NCBI RefSeq assembly: GCF_042685105.1
Contig: NZ_JBHUMO010000056.1
Span: 82,745-146,744 of the forward strand
DNA length: 64,000 nt
From: Enterococcus_G camelliae
GTDB taxonomy: Bacteria > Bacillota > Bacilli > Lactobacillales > Enterococcaceae
Reading direction: 5' to 3'
Below, one piece after another: positions 53,136 through 61,894 of this stretch. The notes under the pieces were generated by a model. It ran no database searches. It was not told where the DNA came from and saw nothing but the letters and a program-made list of their open reading frames with translations. Position 1 is the first letter of the stretch; every line of letters begins with the position of its first letter. The translations under genes and the position numbers were made by a program.

Positions 53136-54761
53136 ATGGTAGTGTTTGCGAGCTTAGCGTTAGTACTTTTGGGAGCCATTTTAGGTGAAATGGCCTTTGT
53201 ATCGGATAAAAATAAGACGAGCACCCTGTTTCAAAAATTAGTCGTTTTGACTTGTGCAGCAATTGCCTACAGTTTCGTAGGTTTTGGACTTTCTCAAGGA
53301 AATCTCGTGCAAGGATGGTCCCAAATGTTTTCTAGTAGTGGAACAATTTCTGGTAACCTCATTCAAGGTTTGGTAATCAGTATCGTTATTGGTGTTTTCG
53401 CAACCAATGCATTGGCAGAACGATCTCAAACGCTTGTTTACGGTGGATTAGCAGTAGCGATTGGCTTGGTGATTGAACCATTAGTACAACTATTTCTTCA
53501 ATCAGATGGCTTTTTTGCTAAAATGGGCTTTTTAGACAATCAAACGATTAGTATTCAACTGGCTATTGCAGTCATTGCTTTCGTATCTTCTAAACAAATT
53601 GGTGCTCGTTTAGGAAAATACCAAAACAATAAAGTAAATGCTTTGCCAAGTGCAAATTTGTACTTGGTTGGCTTTTCGGTATTACTATCTTGGATTGGTT
53701 GGCCGTTGTTTATTCAAACCATCCTTGTACAACAAGCAACGACAGCCCTACATGCCAAATTCTTTTTTGTTATTTTATTGATTCCGGCAATCAATTTTGT
53801 GGTGGCAATGATCATTTCAAAACTGTATTATCACTATATTGATGTAGTGTTGGTCATCCATGCAACCACACTTGGGGTGTTATCAAGTGCTAGTTTAAGT
53901 ACACAAACAAATGTCCTGGTACTAATTCTAGCCAATATTCTAAGTGTACCTTTGTTGTTTTGGTTGATTGAATGGCTAGATAAGAAAGCCAAAATTGATG
54001 ACCCAAGTAGTGTTATCGCTCTTTTTGGTTTGAGCAGCCTTCAAGTACTTATTTTGAAAATGTTGTTTTCAAATGCTACGGCTACTTTAGGAAGCAATAG
54101 GCTTCAATGGTTTCTTGGTAGTGTTATCGGCTATCTTTTATTAGCACTTGGCATTAGTGTAATTGCCTATGTCACATTAAAAATCATCAGTTACACCACC
54201 CATGGAATTCGTTTGTCTGTCATGGAAGAAACCGTGGGAAAAGATAGCAGCATTTTTCATTTACCGGCCAATTTTCAAGGATTACCGGCCGTCAATTATG
54301 GAAAAGTGCCAGTCATGGAGCAAGTGGATGCTGACCAATTGACACCGCCTGTTGAATCAGATGGAAACCCATCACAGAGCAATCAGGGGGCACAGGTGGA
54401 GGCGTCTGGTGTAATTCGTAAGTTTGAAATTTTAACCAATCCCAATCGGTTTGATCGATTGGTAGAGGAGCTGAATGCCATTGGCGTGGCGGGGATGAAC
54501 GTGTCAAACGTGACGGGTTTTGGTATTCAAAAAGGTCATTCTAGTTACTATCGTGGACTAGAAGTAGACACCAACTTCTTACCTAAAATTAAGTTGGAAG
54601 TGGTGGTCAACACCATTTCAACTACGGAGATGCTTCAGGCAATTCAACGCGCACTTTATACAGGACATGTGGGAGATGGCAAAGTGTTTATTTCGACCAT
54701 CAATCATGTTGTGCGCGTCAGCACGGGTGAACAAGATTCACAGGCTTTGGAATATGAGTAA
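53136..54761 (+). CDS. Degenerate ammonium-transporter (Amt) domain fused to a PII domain
   Basis: A 541-residue membrane protein. Residues ~1-375 carry about eleven helices and align by motif to Amt/AmtB: NALAERSQTLVYG (AmtB GALAERIRFS), DGFFAKMGFLD with the AmtB D160 equivalent (D134), LYLVGFSVLLSWIGW, IEWLDKKAKIDDP and the C-terminal GIRLSVMEETVGKD. Both pore histidines of AmtB are gone: H168 position is L142 and H318 position is F297. After a Gln/Ser/Pro-rich linker (~385-425) a PII domain (~428-535) follows, with T-loop KGHSSYYRGLEV (Tyr472), FLPKIKLEVVV and B-loop TGHVGDGKVF. AAGGAG upstream. Likely a membrane sensor rather than a channel; this is inference. Confidence 0.88.
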   Translation: MVVFASLALVLLGAILGEMAFVSDKNKTSTLFQKLVVLTCAAIAYSFVGFGLSQGNLVQGWSQMFSSSGTISGNLIQGLVISIVIGVFATNALAERSQTLVYGGLAVAIGLVIEPLVQLFLQSDGFFAKMGFLDNQTISIQLAIAVIAFVSSKQIGARLGKYQNNKVNALPSANLYLVGFSVLLSWIGWPLFIQTILVQQATTALHAKFFFVILLIPAINFVVAMIISKLYYHYIDVVLVIHATTLGVLSSASLSTQTNVLVLILANILSVPLLFWLIEWLDKKAKIDDPSSVIALFGLSSLQVLILKMLFSNATATLGSNRLQWFLGSVIGYLLLALGISVIAYVTLKIISYTTHGIRLSVMEETVGKDSSIFHLPANFQGLPAVNYGKVPVMEQVDADQLTPPVESDGNPSQSNQGAQVEASGVIRKFEILTNPNRFDRLVEELNAIGVAGMNVSNVTGFGIQKGHSSYYRGLEVDTNFLPKIKLEVVVNTISTTEMLQAIQRALYTGHVGDGKVFISTINHVVRVSTGEQDSQALEYE

Positions 54762-54777
54762 ATGAATGAAGCAAGCC

Positions 54778-54806
54778 AAAAACTTCCGAATTTTTCGGGA
54801 GTTTTT
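54778..54806 (+). terminator. Terminator of the M20-dpp-amt/PII operon
   Basis: AAAAACTTCCGA (54778-54789) pairs with TCGGGAGTTTTT (54795-54806), one G-U pair. Confidence 0.85.
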
Positions 54807-54842
54807 CGCAAGTTCATCTTAAAAAAGGAGAAGTGAAAACGT

Positions 54843-56036
54843 ATGAAAAAAACCGTTTATCGTCATGCACAAGTGTTTACCGCACAGACAGATACCTTCG
54901 AGTCCCTTGATTTGCTGGTCAATGAAGAGACCGGCACGTTTGAAAAAATTGCTGCGGATATTCCAATCAATCAAGACGTGGAAGTGGTTGATTTAAGTGG
55001 AAAATTTGTTATTCCAGGGATGATTAATGCCCATACACACATTATTTTGGATCCTCTGTTCAAAATTGGTGGCTTGTCCTCTGTCAACGGCAATCAATCG
55101 GAACCAGTCGTTGATACATTGATCGCCCTGGATAATCTTACCAAATTGTTGAAAAGCGGGATTACGTATATTCGGGATGTTGGCTCCACGTTCGAAATTG
55201 ATTTAAAACTTGGCAAGCTCGAGCGGGAAGGCAAAATTGTTACGCCTGGCATTATTGGTTCTGGCTCGGCTTTAATGATGACTGGGGGGCATGGGGCAGA
55301 ATTAGGCCGAGAAGTCGATGGTCCAGCTGAAACCCGCAAAGCAGCGCGAGATCTATTGAAAAAAGGAGCACGTAACATCAAGCTGATGGCGACAGGTGGG
55401 GTGAGTATTGATGGTGAGCAACCAACCGATGTCCAATTAAGTGTGGCAGAAATGCAAGCTGCTGTTACTGAAGCGCATCACAAAGGGCGTACGGCTTGTG
55501 CTCATGCTCAAGGAACACAAGGCATCAAAAATGCGATTCTGGCTGGTGTGGATTCGGTGGAGCATGCCATATATTTGGATGAGGAAGCAATTGAAATGTT
55601 TTTGAGCAATGGCACGTACATTGTCCCTACATTGGCTGCACCATGGGCAATCAATCAGCATATAGACCTTTTACCTGAATTCATGGTCCAAAAATCGTTA
55701 GCCGTTCAAGATGCACATATGAAAAGCATCGGCTTGGCAGCGAAAGCTGGGGTGAAAATTGCGATGGGAACAGATGCCGGAACGCCTTTCAATGACTTTG
55801 AAGGAATGAATGCGTTGGAACTTCAATTAATGGTGGAAGCAGGTCTAACCCCTCTTCAAGCTTTGCAAGCCATAACAATCAATGCGGCCGAGTTATTAAA
55901 GATTAGCGACCATGCCGGGACGATCGCAACAGGCAAGCTAGCTGACTTCGTGGTATTGACAAAAAATCCGTTGGAAGACATACATGTGATTGCTGAGCCA
56001 AAAGTTGTTTACAAAAAAGGAAAAAAAATTGACTAA
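54843..56036 (+). CDS. Metal-dependent amidohydrolase, prolidase/imidazolonepropionase-like
   Basis: A 397-residue TIM-barrel amidohydrolase without signal peptide. Metal ligands: HTH in VIPGMINAHTHIILDP, the bridging Lys in RNIKLMATGGVS, His in TACAHAQGTQGIKNA, His in DSVEHAIYLDEEA, and Asp in IAMGTDAGTPFND. TGGHGAELGREVDGP matches the group of Xaa-Pro and Xaa-Arg/Lys dipeptidases of the amidohydrolase superfamily. It hydrolyses dipeptides or N-acyl amino acids, which fits the upstream peptide importer and M20 genes. It follows the operon terminator with AAGGAG upstream; partial readthrough may link it to the operon. Confidence 0.9.
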   Translation: MKKTVYRHAQVFTAQTDTFESLDLLVNEETGTFEKIAADIPINQDVEVVDLSGKFVIPGMINAHTHIILDPLFKIGGLSSVNGNQSEPVVDTLIALDNLTKLLKSGITYIRDVGSTFEIDLKLGKLEREGKIVTPGIIGSGSALMMTGGHGAELGREVDGPAETRKAARDLLKKGARNIKLMATGGVSIDGEQPTDVQLSVAEMQAAVTEAHHKGRTACAHAQGTQGIKNAILAGVDSVEHAIYLDEEAIEMFLSNGTYIVPTLAAPWAINQHIDLLPEFMVQKSLAVQDAHMKSIGLAAKAGVKIAMGTDAGTPFNDFEGMNALELQLMVEAGLTPLQALQAITINAAELLKISDHAGTIATGKLADFVVLTKNPLEDIHVIAEPKVVYKKGKKID

Positions 56037-56074
56037 ATAAAAAAGCAAGCATTAATTAACTAAAAAATTTTTCC

Positions 56075-56099
56075 AGCAGGTCTATGAGGCCTGCTTTTT
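56075..56099 (+). terminator. Terminator after the amidohydrolase gene
   Basis: AGCAGG (56075-56080) pairs with CCTGCT (56090-56095), T to 56099. The 165 bp that follow, up to the iron-operon promoter, show no convincing gene. Confidence 0.65.
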
Positions 56100-56263
56100 G
56101 TTTATCCAGCATGAGCAAATCGCTGGTCTGATAAACAGAAATTACATAGCAAATTGTGGTCGATAGGTTTGGTGTTGAGAAGGAAAGCCAAGCAGAGGAA
56201 AGAACCGCAGTCACTGCCTTATAAATAAGTTTACGAAACATTTCGAACATTTTACAAAAAACC

Positions 56264-56292
56264 TTTACATTTAGTAAGACCTTTCATATAAT
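56264..56292 (+). promoter_or_regulatory. Promoter of the iron-uptake operon
   Basis: -35 TTTACA (56264-56269), 17-bp spacer, perfect -10 TATAAT (56287-56292). Confidence 0.75.
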
Positions 56293-56305
56293 TTTACTAA
56301 TCAAT

Positions 56306-56320
56306 TGAGAATGATTTTCA
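56306..56320 (+). promoter_or_regulatory. Fur box
   Basis: TGAGAAT-G-ATTTTCA differs from the 7-1-7 Fur consensus (TGATAATnATTATCA) by one base in each half. It lies just after the -10, where iron-loaded Fur would block transcription. Confidence 0.75.
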
Positions 56321-56338
56321 GTTGAGAAAGGAGAATCT

Positions 56339-57382
56339 ATGGATACTGTCTATGATGTCTTAATTATCGGGGGAGGCCCCGCTGGATTATATGCAAGCTT
56401 TTATGCTGGGTTACGGGATATGTCGGTTGCTCTTTTTGAAGCTCAAAGCGAACTGGGTGGCAAGTTGAATTTCTATCCAGAGAAGATGGTCTGGGACGTG
56501 GGCGCATTGCCTCCGACGAAAGGCTACAAAGTTAAGGAATATTTGCAAAAACAGGCAACTCTTTTTGAACCAGCAATTTATACAAATACCACAATCAAAG
56601 AATGGCAAAAAGAAGACAATCGTTTCGTTTTGACTGATCAAAATGGTTGCTTGTATTATGGGAAAACGGTATTGGTTGCCATCGGAGGCGGCGTTATTTC
56701 GCCTCAAAAATTAACCTGTCCTATCGCTGACGGATTGGCAGCCGCAATCCATTATGAATTTCCCAATCAACAGGCTATTGACGGCAAAACATTGGTCATC
56801 TCAGGTGGTGGGGATGCCGCTGTTGATTACGCGATTGAAGCCCAGTCGTATGGGGCCAAAGTGACTCTTTGTTATCGTGGGGAAACATTGAAAGCCCATG
56901 AAGCCCAAGTCAAAAAATTACGAGAGCTTGACATTGAAGTATTGACGAATCAGACGATTTTATCAGTGGCTGCTGGTGATGGCTCATCGACGATGGCGTT
57001 GCAACTGCAAGCCAATGAGGCAAAAACAGCTGTCACAGTACCGTGTGATCATTTGCTCATCCAGCATGGGTACGATCGAGATACGTCCTTACTAGATCAA
57101 GAAGTGATTGCGTTGGCACGCCACAGTGAGTTTTACTTGCACTGTGCTTCACCAACCAAAACAAGTGCAGCAGGGATGTTTGCAGCAGGAGACATCCATT
57201 ATTTTGACGGCAAGGTGAACTTGTTGGTTGGTGCCTTTCAAGATGCTACCTTAGCTGTAAATCAAATAAAACAATTTATTGATCCTCAGAGTGTTGCTTA
57301 TGGAATGGTATCGTCTCATAATGAAAAATTTCATGAGAAAAATCAAGCGTTGATGGCGCATGATCAGGAAAAGAGTGAGTGA
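56339..57382 (+). CDS. Ferredoxin/flavodoxin-NADP reductase-like FAD oxidoreductase (YumC/IruO type)
   Basis: A 347-residue thioredoxin-reductase-like flavoprotein. FAD motif IIGGGPAGLYASFYAGL at residues ~9-25, ELGGKLNFYPEK, NAD(P) motif VISGGGDAAVDYAIEA near 155, and the second FAD box FAAGDIHYFDGKVNLLVGAF near 285. No CxxC redox pair is present, which separates it from thioredoxin reductase. In S. aureus the related IruO reduces iron in siderophores or haem oxygenase partners; the placement here at the head of an iron ABC operon behind a Fur box supports that role. Confidence 0.9.
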   Translation: MDTVYDVLIIGGGPAGLYASFYAGLRDMSVALFEAQSELGGKLNFYPEKMVWDVGALPPTKGYKVKEYLQKQATLFEPAIYTNTTIKEWQKEDNRFVLTDQNGCLYYGKTVLVAIGGGVISPQKLTCPIADGLAAAIHYEFPNQQAIDGKTLVISGGGDAAVDYAIEAQSYGAKVTLCYRGETLKAHEAQVKKLRELDIEVLTNQTILSVAAGDGSSTMALQLQANEAKTAVTVPCDHLLIQHGYDRDTSLLDQEVIALARHSEFYLHCASPTKTSAAGMFAAGDIHYFDGKVNLLVGAFQDATLAVNQIKQFIDPQSVAYGMVSSHNEKFHEKNQALMAHDQEKSE

Positions 57383-57401
57383 GAGTTTGGGAGTGAAAAA
57401 C

Positions 57402-58475
57402 ATGACCGTCCAGTGGAGCAAACGTAGTCGGCAATCGATTGTCATTTTTGCTAGTTTGATTTTGGTGATTGCTATTCTTTTATCAGCGGGGGTGGCTTTG
57501 GCAAGTGGCCAGGCCGAAATCCATTTGTCAGAGGTGTACCGGATTCTTTTGTATAAAGTGAGTCGCGGAACAATCGGAAATCTGGAGGGAATCACCCAAG
57601 CCAATGCCAATATTGTTTGGTTTGTTCGGACACCTCGCATTTTATTATCGATTTTTGTCGGGATGGGATTAGCAGTCAGTGGGGCTGTTATGCAAGCTGT
57701 CGTTCAAAACCCTTTGGCAGATCCCTATATTTTGGGGATTTCATCTGGGTCTTCTTTAGGCGCAACCTTTGCTATTTTGGTAGGATTTGGTGGTTCTTCC
57801 TTCTTCTTTCAATTTGGTTTAGCTTTGGGGGCTTTTGTCGGTGCCGTTGTTGCGACTTTTTTGGTTCTTTTGCTTTCCAGTATTGGTGGCCGGATGACTT
57901 CAACAAAACTGGTTCTTTCAGGAACAATTATTAGCTCTTTGTGTGGCTCACTCGCCAATCTAATCGTTTATCTGGCAAACAATGCAGAAGGAATGAAAAC
58001 CGTCACGTTTTGGTCGATGGGGAGTCTGGCTTCGGCCAATTGGACTAAGTTACCCTTGGTGATGACGTTGGTCATAGGCTTAACGCTTTTTTTCTTATTG
58101 CAATACCGCGTGTTGAACACCATGTTACTGGGCGATGAAGTGGCGGTTACATTAGGCATCAAATTGGCTCTTTATCGACGAGTCTATATGATTTTATCGG
58201 CTTTATTGACGAGTATCATTGTTGCCAACTCTGGCATGATTGGCTTTGTGGGGCTAATCATTCCCCATATTGTTCGGGGGTTGACGGGCTCAGATCATCG
58301 TGCGTTGATGCTGTTGACCGCATTATCGGGTGGCCTTTTTCTGATTTGGGCAGATATTATTGCTCGGTCTATCTTAAAAGGGGTGGAGTTGCCAATTGGC
58401 ATTATTACGGCCATCATTGGTGCGCCCATTTTTATTTATATTATTGTAAAACGTCAATACAACTTTGGAGGATAG
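57402..58475 (+). CDS. Iron-siderophore ABC transporter permease (FecCD family)
   Basis: A 357-residue permease with about ten helices. VWFVRTPRILLSIFVGMGLAVSGAVMQAVVQNPLADPYILGISSG (in translation near residue 75) is the FecCD signature region, followed by ANSGMIGFVGLIIPHIVRGLTGSDHR and ELPIGIITAIIGAPIFIYI. One gene serves as a homodimeric permease. The frame opens inside the reductase gene, but MTVQWSKRSRQ with GGGAGTG upstream gives start 57402. It carries the siderophore across the membrane. Confidence 0.95.
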   Translation: MTVQWSKRSRQSIVIFASLILVIAILLSAGVALASGQAEIHLSEVYRILLYKVSRGTIGNLEGITQANANIVWFVRTPRILLSIFVGMGLAVSGAVMQAVVQNPLADPYILGISSGSSLGATFAILVGFGGSSFFFQFGLALGAFVGAVVATFLVLLLSSIGGRMTSTKLVLSGTIISSLCGSLANLIVYLANNAEGMKTVTFWSMGSLASANWTKLPLVMTLVIGLTLFFLLQYRVLNTMLLGDEVAVTLGIKLALYRRVYMILSALLTSIIVANSGMIGFVGLIIPHIVRGLTGSDHRALMLLTALSGGLFLIWADIIARSILKGVELPIGIITAIIGAPIFIYIIVKRQYNFGG

Positions 58476-58478
58476 CGT

Positions 58479-59276
58479 ATGAAGTTAACAGTCGAGCAAG
58501 TGTCGTATCAGATTAACCAAAAAAGCATCCTACAAGACATTTCTTTAAAAACAATGACTGGAAAATTTGTGGGACTGATTGGATCAAATGGTAGCGGAAA
58601 ATCAACGCTCTTAAAAACCATCTATAAAACACTCAAACCTGACAGTGGACAGATTTATTTAGATGACATAAATATTCTGCACAGTTCGGAAAAAAAAGTT
58701 GCCCAACAAATGAGCGTAGTCAGTCAGTTTAATGAGTTGAGTTTTGATTTAACCGTGGAACAGATGGTTTTATTGGGGCGAACACCTCATAAGGCCATGT
58801 TAGAAAAAGAAAATCAACAAGACTTTACCCTTGTAGACAACGCATTACAGCAAACAGGATTAGCCGACTATCGCCAAAGAAGCTTTTTGTCATTATCCGG
58901 TGGTGAAAAACAGCGAGTTGTTCTGGCACGTGCCATCGCCCAAGACCCCCAATTTATGATTTTAGATGAGCCAACCAATCATTTGGATATTCGGTATCAG
59001 TTAGAAATTTTAGAAATTGTCAAAAGCTTAGGTATTGGTGTCTTGGCAGCCCTACACAATTTGGAAGATGCCGCAAGATATTGTGATTACCTGTATGTGT
59101 TAAAAAACGGGCAAGTGGTTGCCCAAGGGATTCCCGAAAAAGTCCTAACAGAGACGTTGATCGAATCTGTGTATGGCATTCAATGCAAGGTGTATCGGAA
59201 TCCCGTTACCAATGGCTTAGGTTTTTATTATTATTTTAAAGAAGAGGAGCAAGAGCATGAAAAAAAGATGGGCTGA
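58479..59276 (+). CDS. Iron-siderophore ABC transporter ATPase (FecE/FhuC type)
   Basis: A 265-residue ATPase with Walker A GSNGSGKST (about residues 37-45), Q-loop VVSQFNELSFDLTVEQMV, signature LSLSGGEKQRVVLARAIA, Walker B FMILDEPTNHLDIRYQ and switch His in LAALHNLEDAARYCD. It begins 3 bp after the permease stop with GGAGG and overlaps the lipoprotein gene by 20 bp, so the three are tightly coupled. Confidence 0.95.
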   Translation: MKLTVEQVSYQINQKSILQDISLKTMTGKFVGLIGSNGSGKSTLLKTIYKTLKPDSGQIYLDDINILHSSEKKVAQQMSVVSQFNELSFDLTVEQMVLLGRTPHKAMLEKENQQDFTLVDNALQQTGLADYRQRSFLSLSGGEKQRVVLARAIAQDPQFMILDEPTNHLDIRYQLEILEIVKSLGIGVLAALHNLEDAARYCDYLYVLKNGQVVAQGIPEKVLTETLIESVYGIQCKVYRNPVTNGLGFYYYFKEEEQEHEKKMG

Positions 59277-60273
59277 ATTCGTAGGTATTGGGGTATTGGC
59301 AGTTGCGTTGGGGGCTTGTAGTCAATCAACCAAAGAAACAACTACGCAAAGTTCAAAAGGCAGTGCATACCCGATAACCATTGAAAATTATAGCAAAGCT
59401 GAAGGGGGAACCAAGTGGACGAAGAAAGAGGAAACATTCACGAAAGCTCCAAGCAAAGTGATGGCCAATACTCGTCCAGCAGCAGAGCTATTGCTTCATT
59501 TAGGGCTAAAAGATCGGATTGCCGGTGTAGGAGCAACCTTTGGAGAGGGCGATCCGGAAGTCGCAGCTCAATTTAAAGAATTAAAAGATTTGGGGAATAG
59601 TTACATTAGTAAAGAAACAGCCCTTAGTGTTGATCCCGATATGATGTACGGACGGGGTGGCTTATTTGATAACCAAGATTGGGGGATTGGGACAGTTGAT
59701 TCCATCAATGAAATGGGTATCCCAACCTACGTATTGGAATCTTCTGTGACGGGTGCGACGTTTGATTCTGTGTATAAAGACATTGATCATTTAGGAGAAA
59801 TTTTCCAAGTCCAGTCAGCTGCCAAGAAATTTGCGAAACAAATCAAAAATCGGGAAGCCAACTTAAAAGAAGCAGTAGCGGACAACAAAAAGCAAACTTT
59901 CGCCTATCTCCATATGACTGATCCAAGTCAAGTCGTTGTTTATGCTGCTCACGATGAATCGTTCTTTAATGATATGTTCAACATGATTAAATTGGACAAT
60001 GTCTTCAAGGACCAAACGGGCGATGTTAGCGAAGAGACTCTGATTGAAACGGACCCAGATGTTCTAATCGTAGGGGACTGGTCAACCATTGAAGGAAGCA
60101 CAACAGGGACACAGGTGATTGAAGGCTTATACAAAAATGCCAAACTCTCAAGCATGAAAGCAATTAAAAACAAGCAAGTCTATGCCGTAGACTACAATTA
60201 TTTATTTGGTTACGGCTACCAATCGTTGACGGGCTTGGAAAGTCTAGTAAAAGAAATGAAGGCTAATCAATAA
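59257..60273 (+). CDS. Iron-siderophore ABC transporter substrate-binding lipoprotein
   Basis: A 338-residue lipoprotein of the FepB/FecB helical-backbone class. Signal MKKRWAEFVGIGVLAVALGAC with lipobox Cys21. Landmarks: NTRPAAELLLHLGLKDRIAGVG, NSYISKETALSVDPDMMYG, YKDIDHLGEIFQVQSAAKKF and YGYQSLTGLESLV. No pattern tells catecholate from hydroxamate substrates. AGAGGAGC precedes ATG. Last gene of the Fur-box operon, then a terminator. Confidence 0.93.
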   Translation: MKKRWAEFVGIGVLAVALGACSQSTKETTTQSSKGSAYPITIENYSKAEGGTKWTKKEETFTKAPSKVMANTRPAAELLLHLGLKDRIAGVGATFGEGDPEVAAQFKELKDLGNSYISKETALSVDPDMMYGRGGLFDNQDWGIGTVDSINEMGIPTYVLESSVTGATFDSVYKDIDHLGEIFQVQSAAKKFAKQIKNREANLKEAVADNKKQTFAYLHMTDPSQVVVYAAHDESFFNDMFNMIKLDNVFKDQTGDVSEETLIETDPDVLIVGDWSTIEGSTTGTQVIEGLYKNAKLSSMKAIKNKQVYAVDYNYLFGYGYQSLTGLESLVKEMKANQ

Positions 60274-60292
60274 AAGCAACATCCAAAATGAC

Positions 60293-60333
60293 CAAAGAGG
60301 CAAAGAAGCGACTTTTTGCCTCTTTGATTTTTT
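60293..60333 (+). terminator. Terminator of the iron-uptake operon
   Basis: CAAAGAGGCAAA (60293-60304) pairs with TTTGCCTCTTTG (60315-60326), T run to 60333. Confidence 0.9.
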
Positions 60334-60420
60334 GCGAACCCCAAAAAAGGAACGGAGCGTCTTGTCTTTTAATCTACGATGAGGAATAATGGAACTACTA
60401 AGTGAGAGAGTGGTGGAACA

Positions 60421-61162
60421 ATGCGCTATGTACGTGGTTTTCAATTTCCAAGCGAACAAAAATATGGTCGAACCATCTACCCTTATAATAGTTTGAACAA
60501 CAAAGCAGGAGAGACCCTTGTTTTTGACAGCATTACCATGATTTATGGTGAGAATGGTTCAGGAAAATCGACTTTTTTAAATTGCCTAGCTAATCTTCTT
60601 GCTATCCCTGGAACAGAAATGGTCCGTTCGAGTGGGCACAAAGACTACTTTGCTGACTATTTAGCTCAGTGTCATCTTTTGATGGACGAAACAGATGAGG
60701 GGCACCCACGAGTATTGCCCGAGAATGGCCGTTACTTAAAAAGTGAAGATATTTTGTACGAGGTTAAAAAAGTGCAACAAGAAGCTATTTTACAAGAAGG
60801 TTACTTGTATACTCGCCGTAAATTGGGGATGACGAAAGAACAAGCTGCGCGGCACAAAGATTCATATGAGATGAAAAAACAAATGGCACGCCAATTGTTT
60901 GCACAAGAAAAGTATTCGAATGGCGAGACGGCTTTGCAAGTCTTTCAAGATTATTTGCAACCAGATGGCATTTATTTATTAGATGAACCGGAAGTGTCAT
61001 TAAGTCCAGAAAAGCAATTGCTATTGGCCAAACAAATCAATGAACTGGCCCGTTTTTTTGCTGTTCAATTTGTGATAGTTACTCATTCACCCTTATTATA
61101 GAATTTGCGAGCGAGAAAATCCACTATTTTAATGGTGGGATAATAGCTCGTAGATATACTGT
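60421..61162 (+). pseudogene. AAA-family ATPase gene, frameshifted and interrupted by the IStron
   Basis: A SMC/RecF-like AAA ATPase of unknown role: Walker A IYGENGSGKSTFLN near residue 43, TRRKLGMTKEQAARHKDSYE, signature-like YSNGETALQVF, Walker B GIYLLDEPEVSLSPEKQ and H-loop IVTHSPLL. The frame stops at TAG 61099-61101. One base is missing just before: adding a T gives LEFASEKIHYFNGG and IIARRYT, which continue in another phase to the predicted intron start after T61162. The 3' exon is not in the window. Splicing could rejoin the exons but would not cure the frameshift. Weak ribosome site. Confidence 0.75.
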
Positions 61163-61559
61163 AAGAATGTAGGGAAACTTGCATTTAGAGACAATAGAAA
61201 AACTCGTATTGTCCAATGAAGAAACTGAATTGCTGGGAACTCGTAAAGCTAACGAAACGACAACGTAGGGATAGATGAAACCCAAGCGTGAACGTGGTGA
61301 AAACAGAAAAAATTCGTTAGATGGCATAAGGTTAAATCCTAAGTGTTCACGTAATCGAAAATCAGCAGCCAAGCTCCGAATAGGAGAAGGTTCAACGACT
61401 ATTCCTCTTGAGGGAAGTACATACAAGCGTGTGGAAGTGGTTTCGCCGTACTGGGTAATGCCAACGGATAAGATATAGTCTGTGCTTGCATGAAAGTGCA
61501 AGAAGTTCATCAGAGAACTGCATAAGAACTAGCGAGCTTATGTGAACAAACTCTTCACG
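61163..61559 (+). ncRNA. Group I self-splicing intron core
   Basis: P1: TGT before the splice site plus AAG pairs with CTTGCA (61178-61183), giving the obligatory U-G (T62/G61181) at the 5' splice site. P2: GACAATA 61190-61196 with TATTGTC 61207-61213. P4/P5: CAGCAGCCAAG, then CTCC 61374-61377 with GGAG 61383-61386. P7: GACTAT 61397-61402 (in TTCAACGACTAT) with ATAGTC 61475-61480 (in AAGATATAGTC), the classical R and S elements. P8: TTCCTC/GAGGGAA 61402-61417. P9: CTTGCA/TGCAAG after 61484, and further hairpins to 61550. No translated protein lies here. Confidence 0.88.
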
Positions 61560-61569
61560 NNNNNNNNNN
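61560..61569. other. 10-N scaffold gap 1
   Basis: The 104 bp before the gap (61456-61559) recur exactly at 61571-61674: an unmerged contig overlap, not biology. Confidence 0.9.
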
Positions 61570-61842
61570 ATAATGCCAACGGATAAGATATAGTCTGTGC
61601 TTGCATGAAAGTGCAAGAAGTTCATCAGAGAACTGCATAAGAACTAGCGAGCTTATGTGAACAAACTCTTCACGATAAAGTCAAAAAAACTTTAGTATTT
61701 GTGTATAAAATTGTTTATTAAGTACACTAATTGATGTATAATTAACTCATGGATAACGAATACAGACATTCAAAAACAACTGTATCGTTACTCAATTACC
61801 ATTTTGTTTTTTGTCCTAGATATCGTCGGAAAATATTTGTCA

Positions 61843-61852
61843 NNNNNNNNNN
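61843..61852. other. 10-N scaffold gap 2
   Basis: 61708-61842 recurs at 61854-61988 with three mismatches. The tnpA 5' part is therefore present twice. The mismatches show contigs from different element copies. Confidence 0.9.
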
Positions 61853-61894
61853 GAAATTGTTTATTAAGTACACTAATTAATGGTTAATTAACTC

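Noticed and set aside
56056..56250. Minus-strand 64-codon frame with a weak AAAGG site and a hydrophobic segment
   Set aside because: It runs through the terminator at 56075-56099 and matches no family; too weak to annotate as a gene.
61456..61674. Direct repeats of about 104 bp as a biological repeat
   Set aside because: They flank 10-N gaps in every case and fit unmerged contig ends.
61749..61842. A second, truncated tnpA start
   Set aside because: Duplicated contig overlap at gap 2, not a tandem gene.
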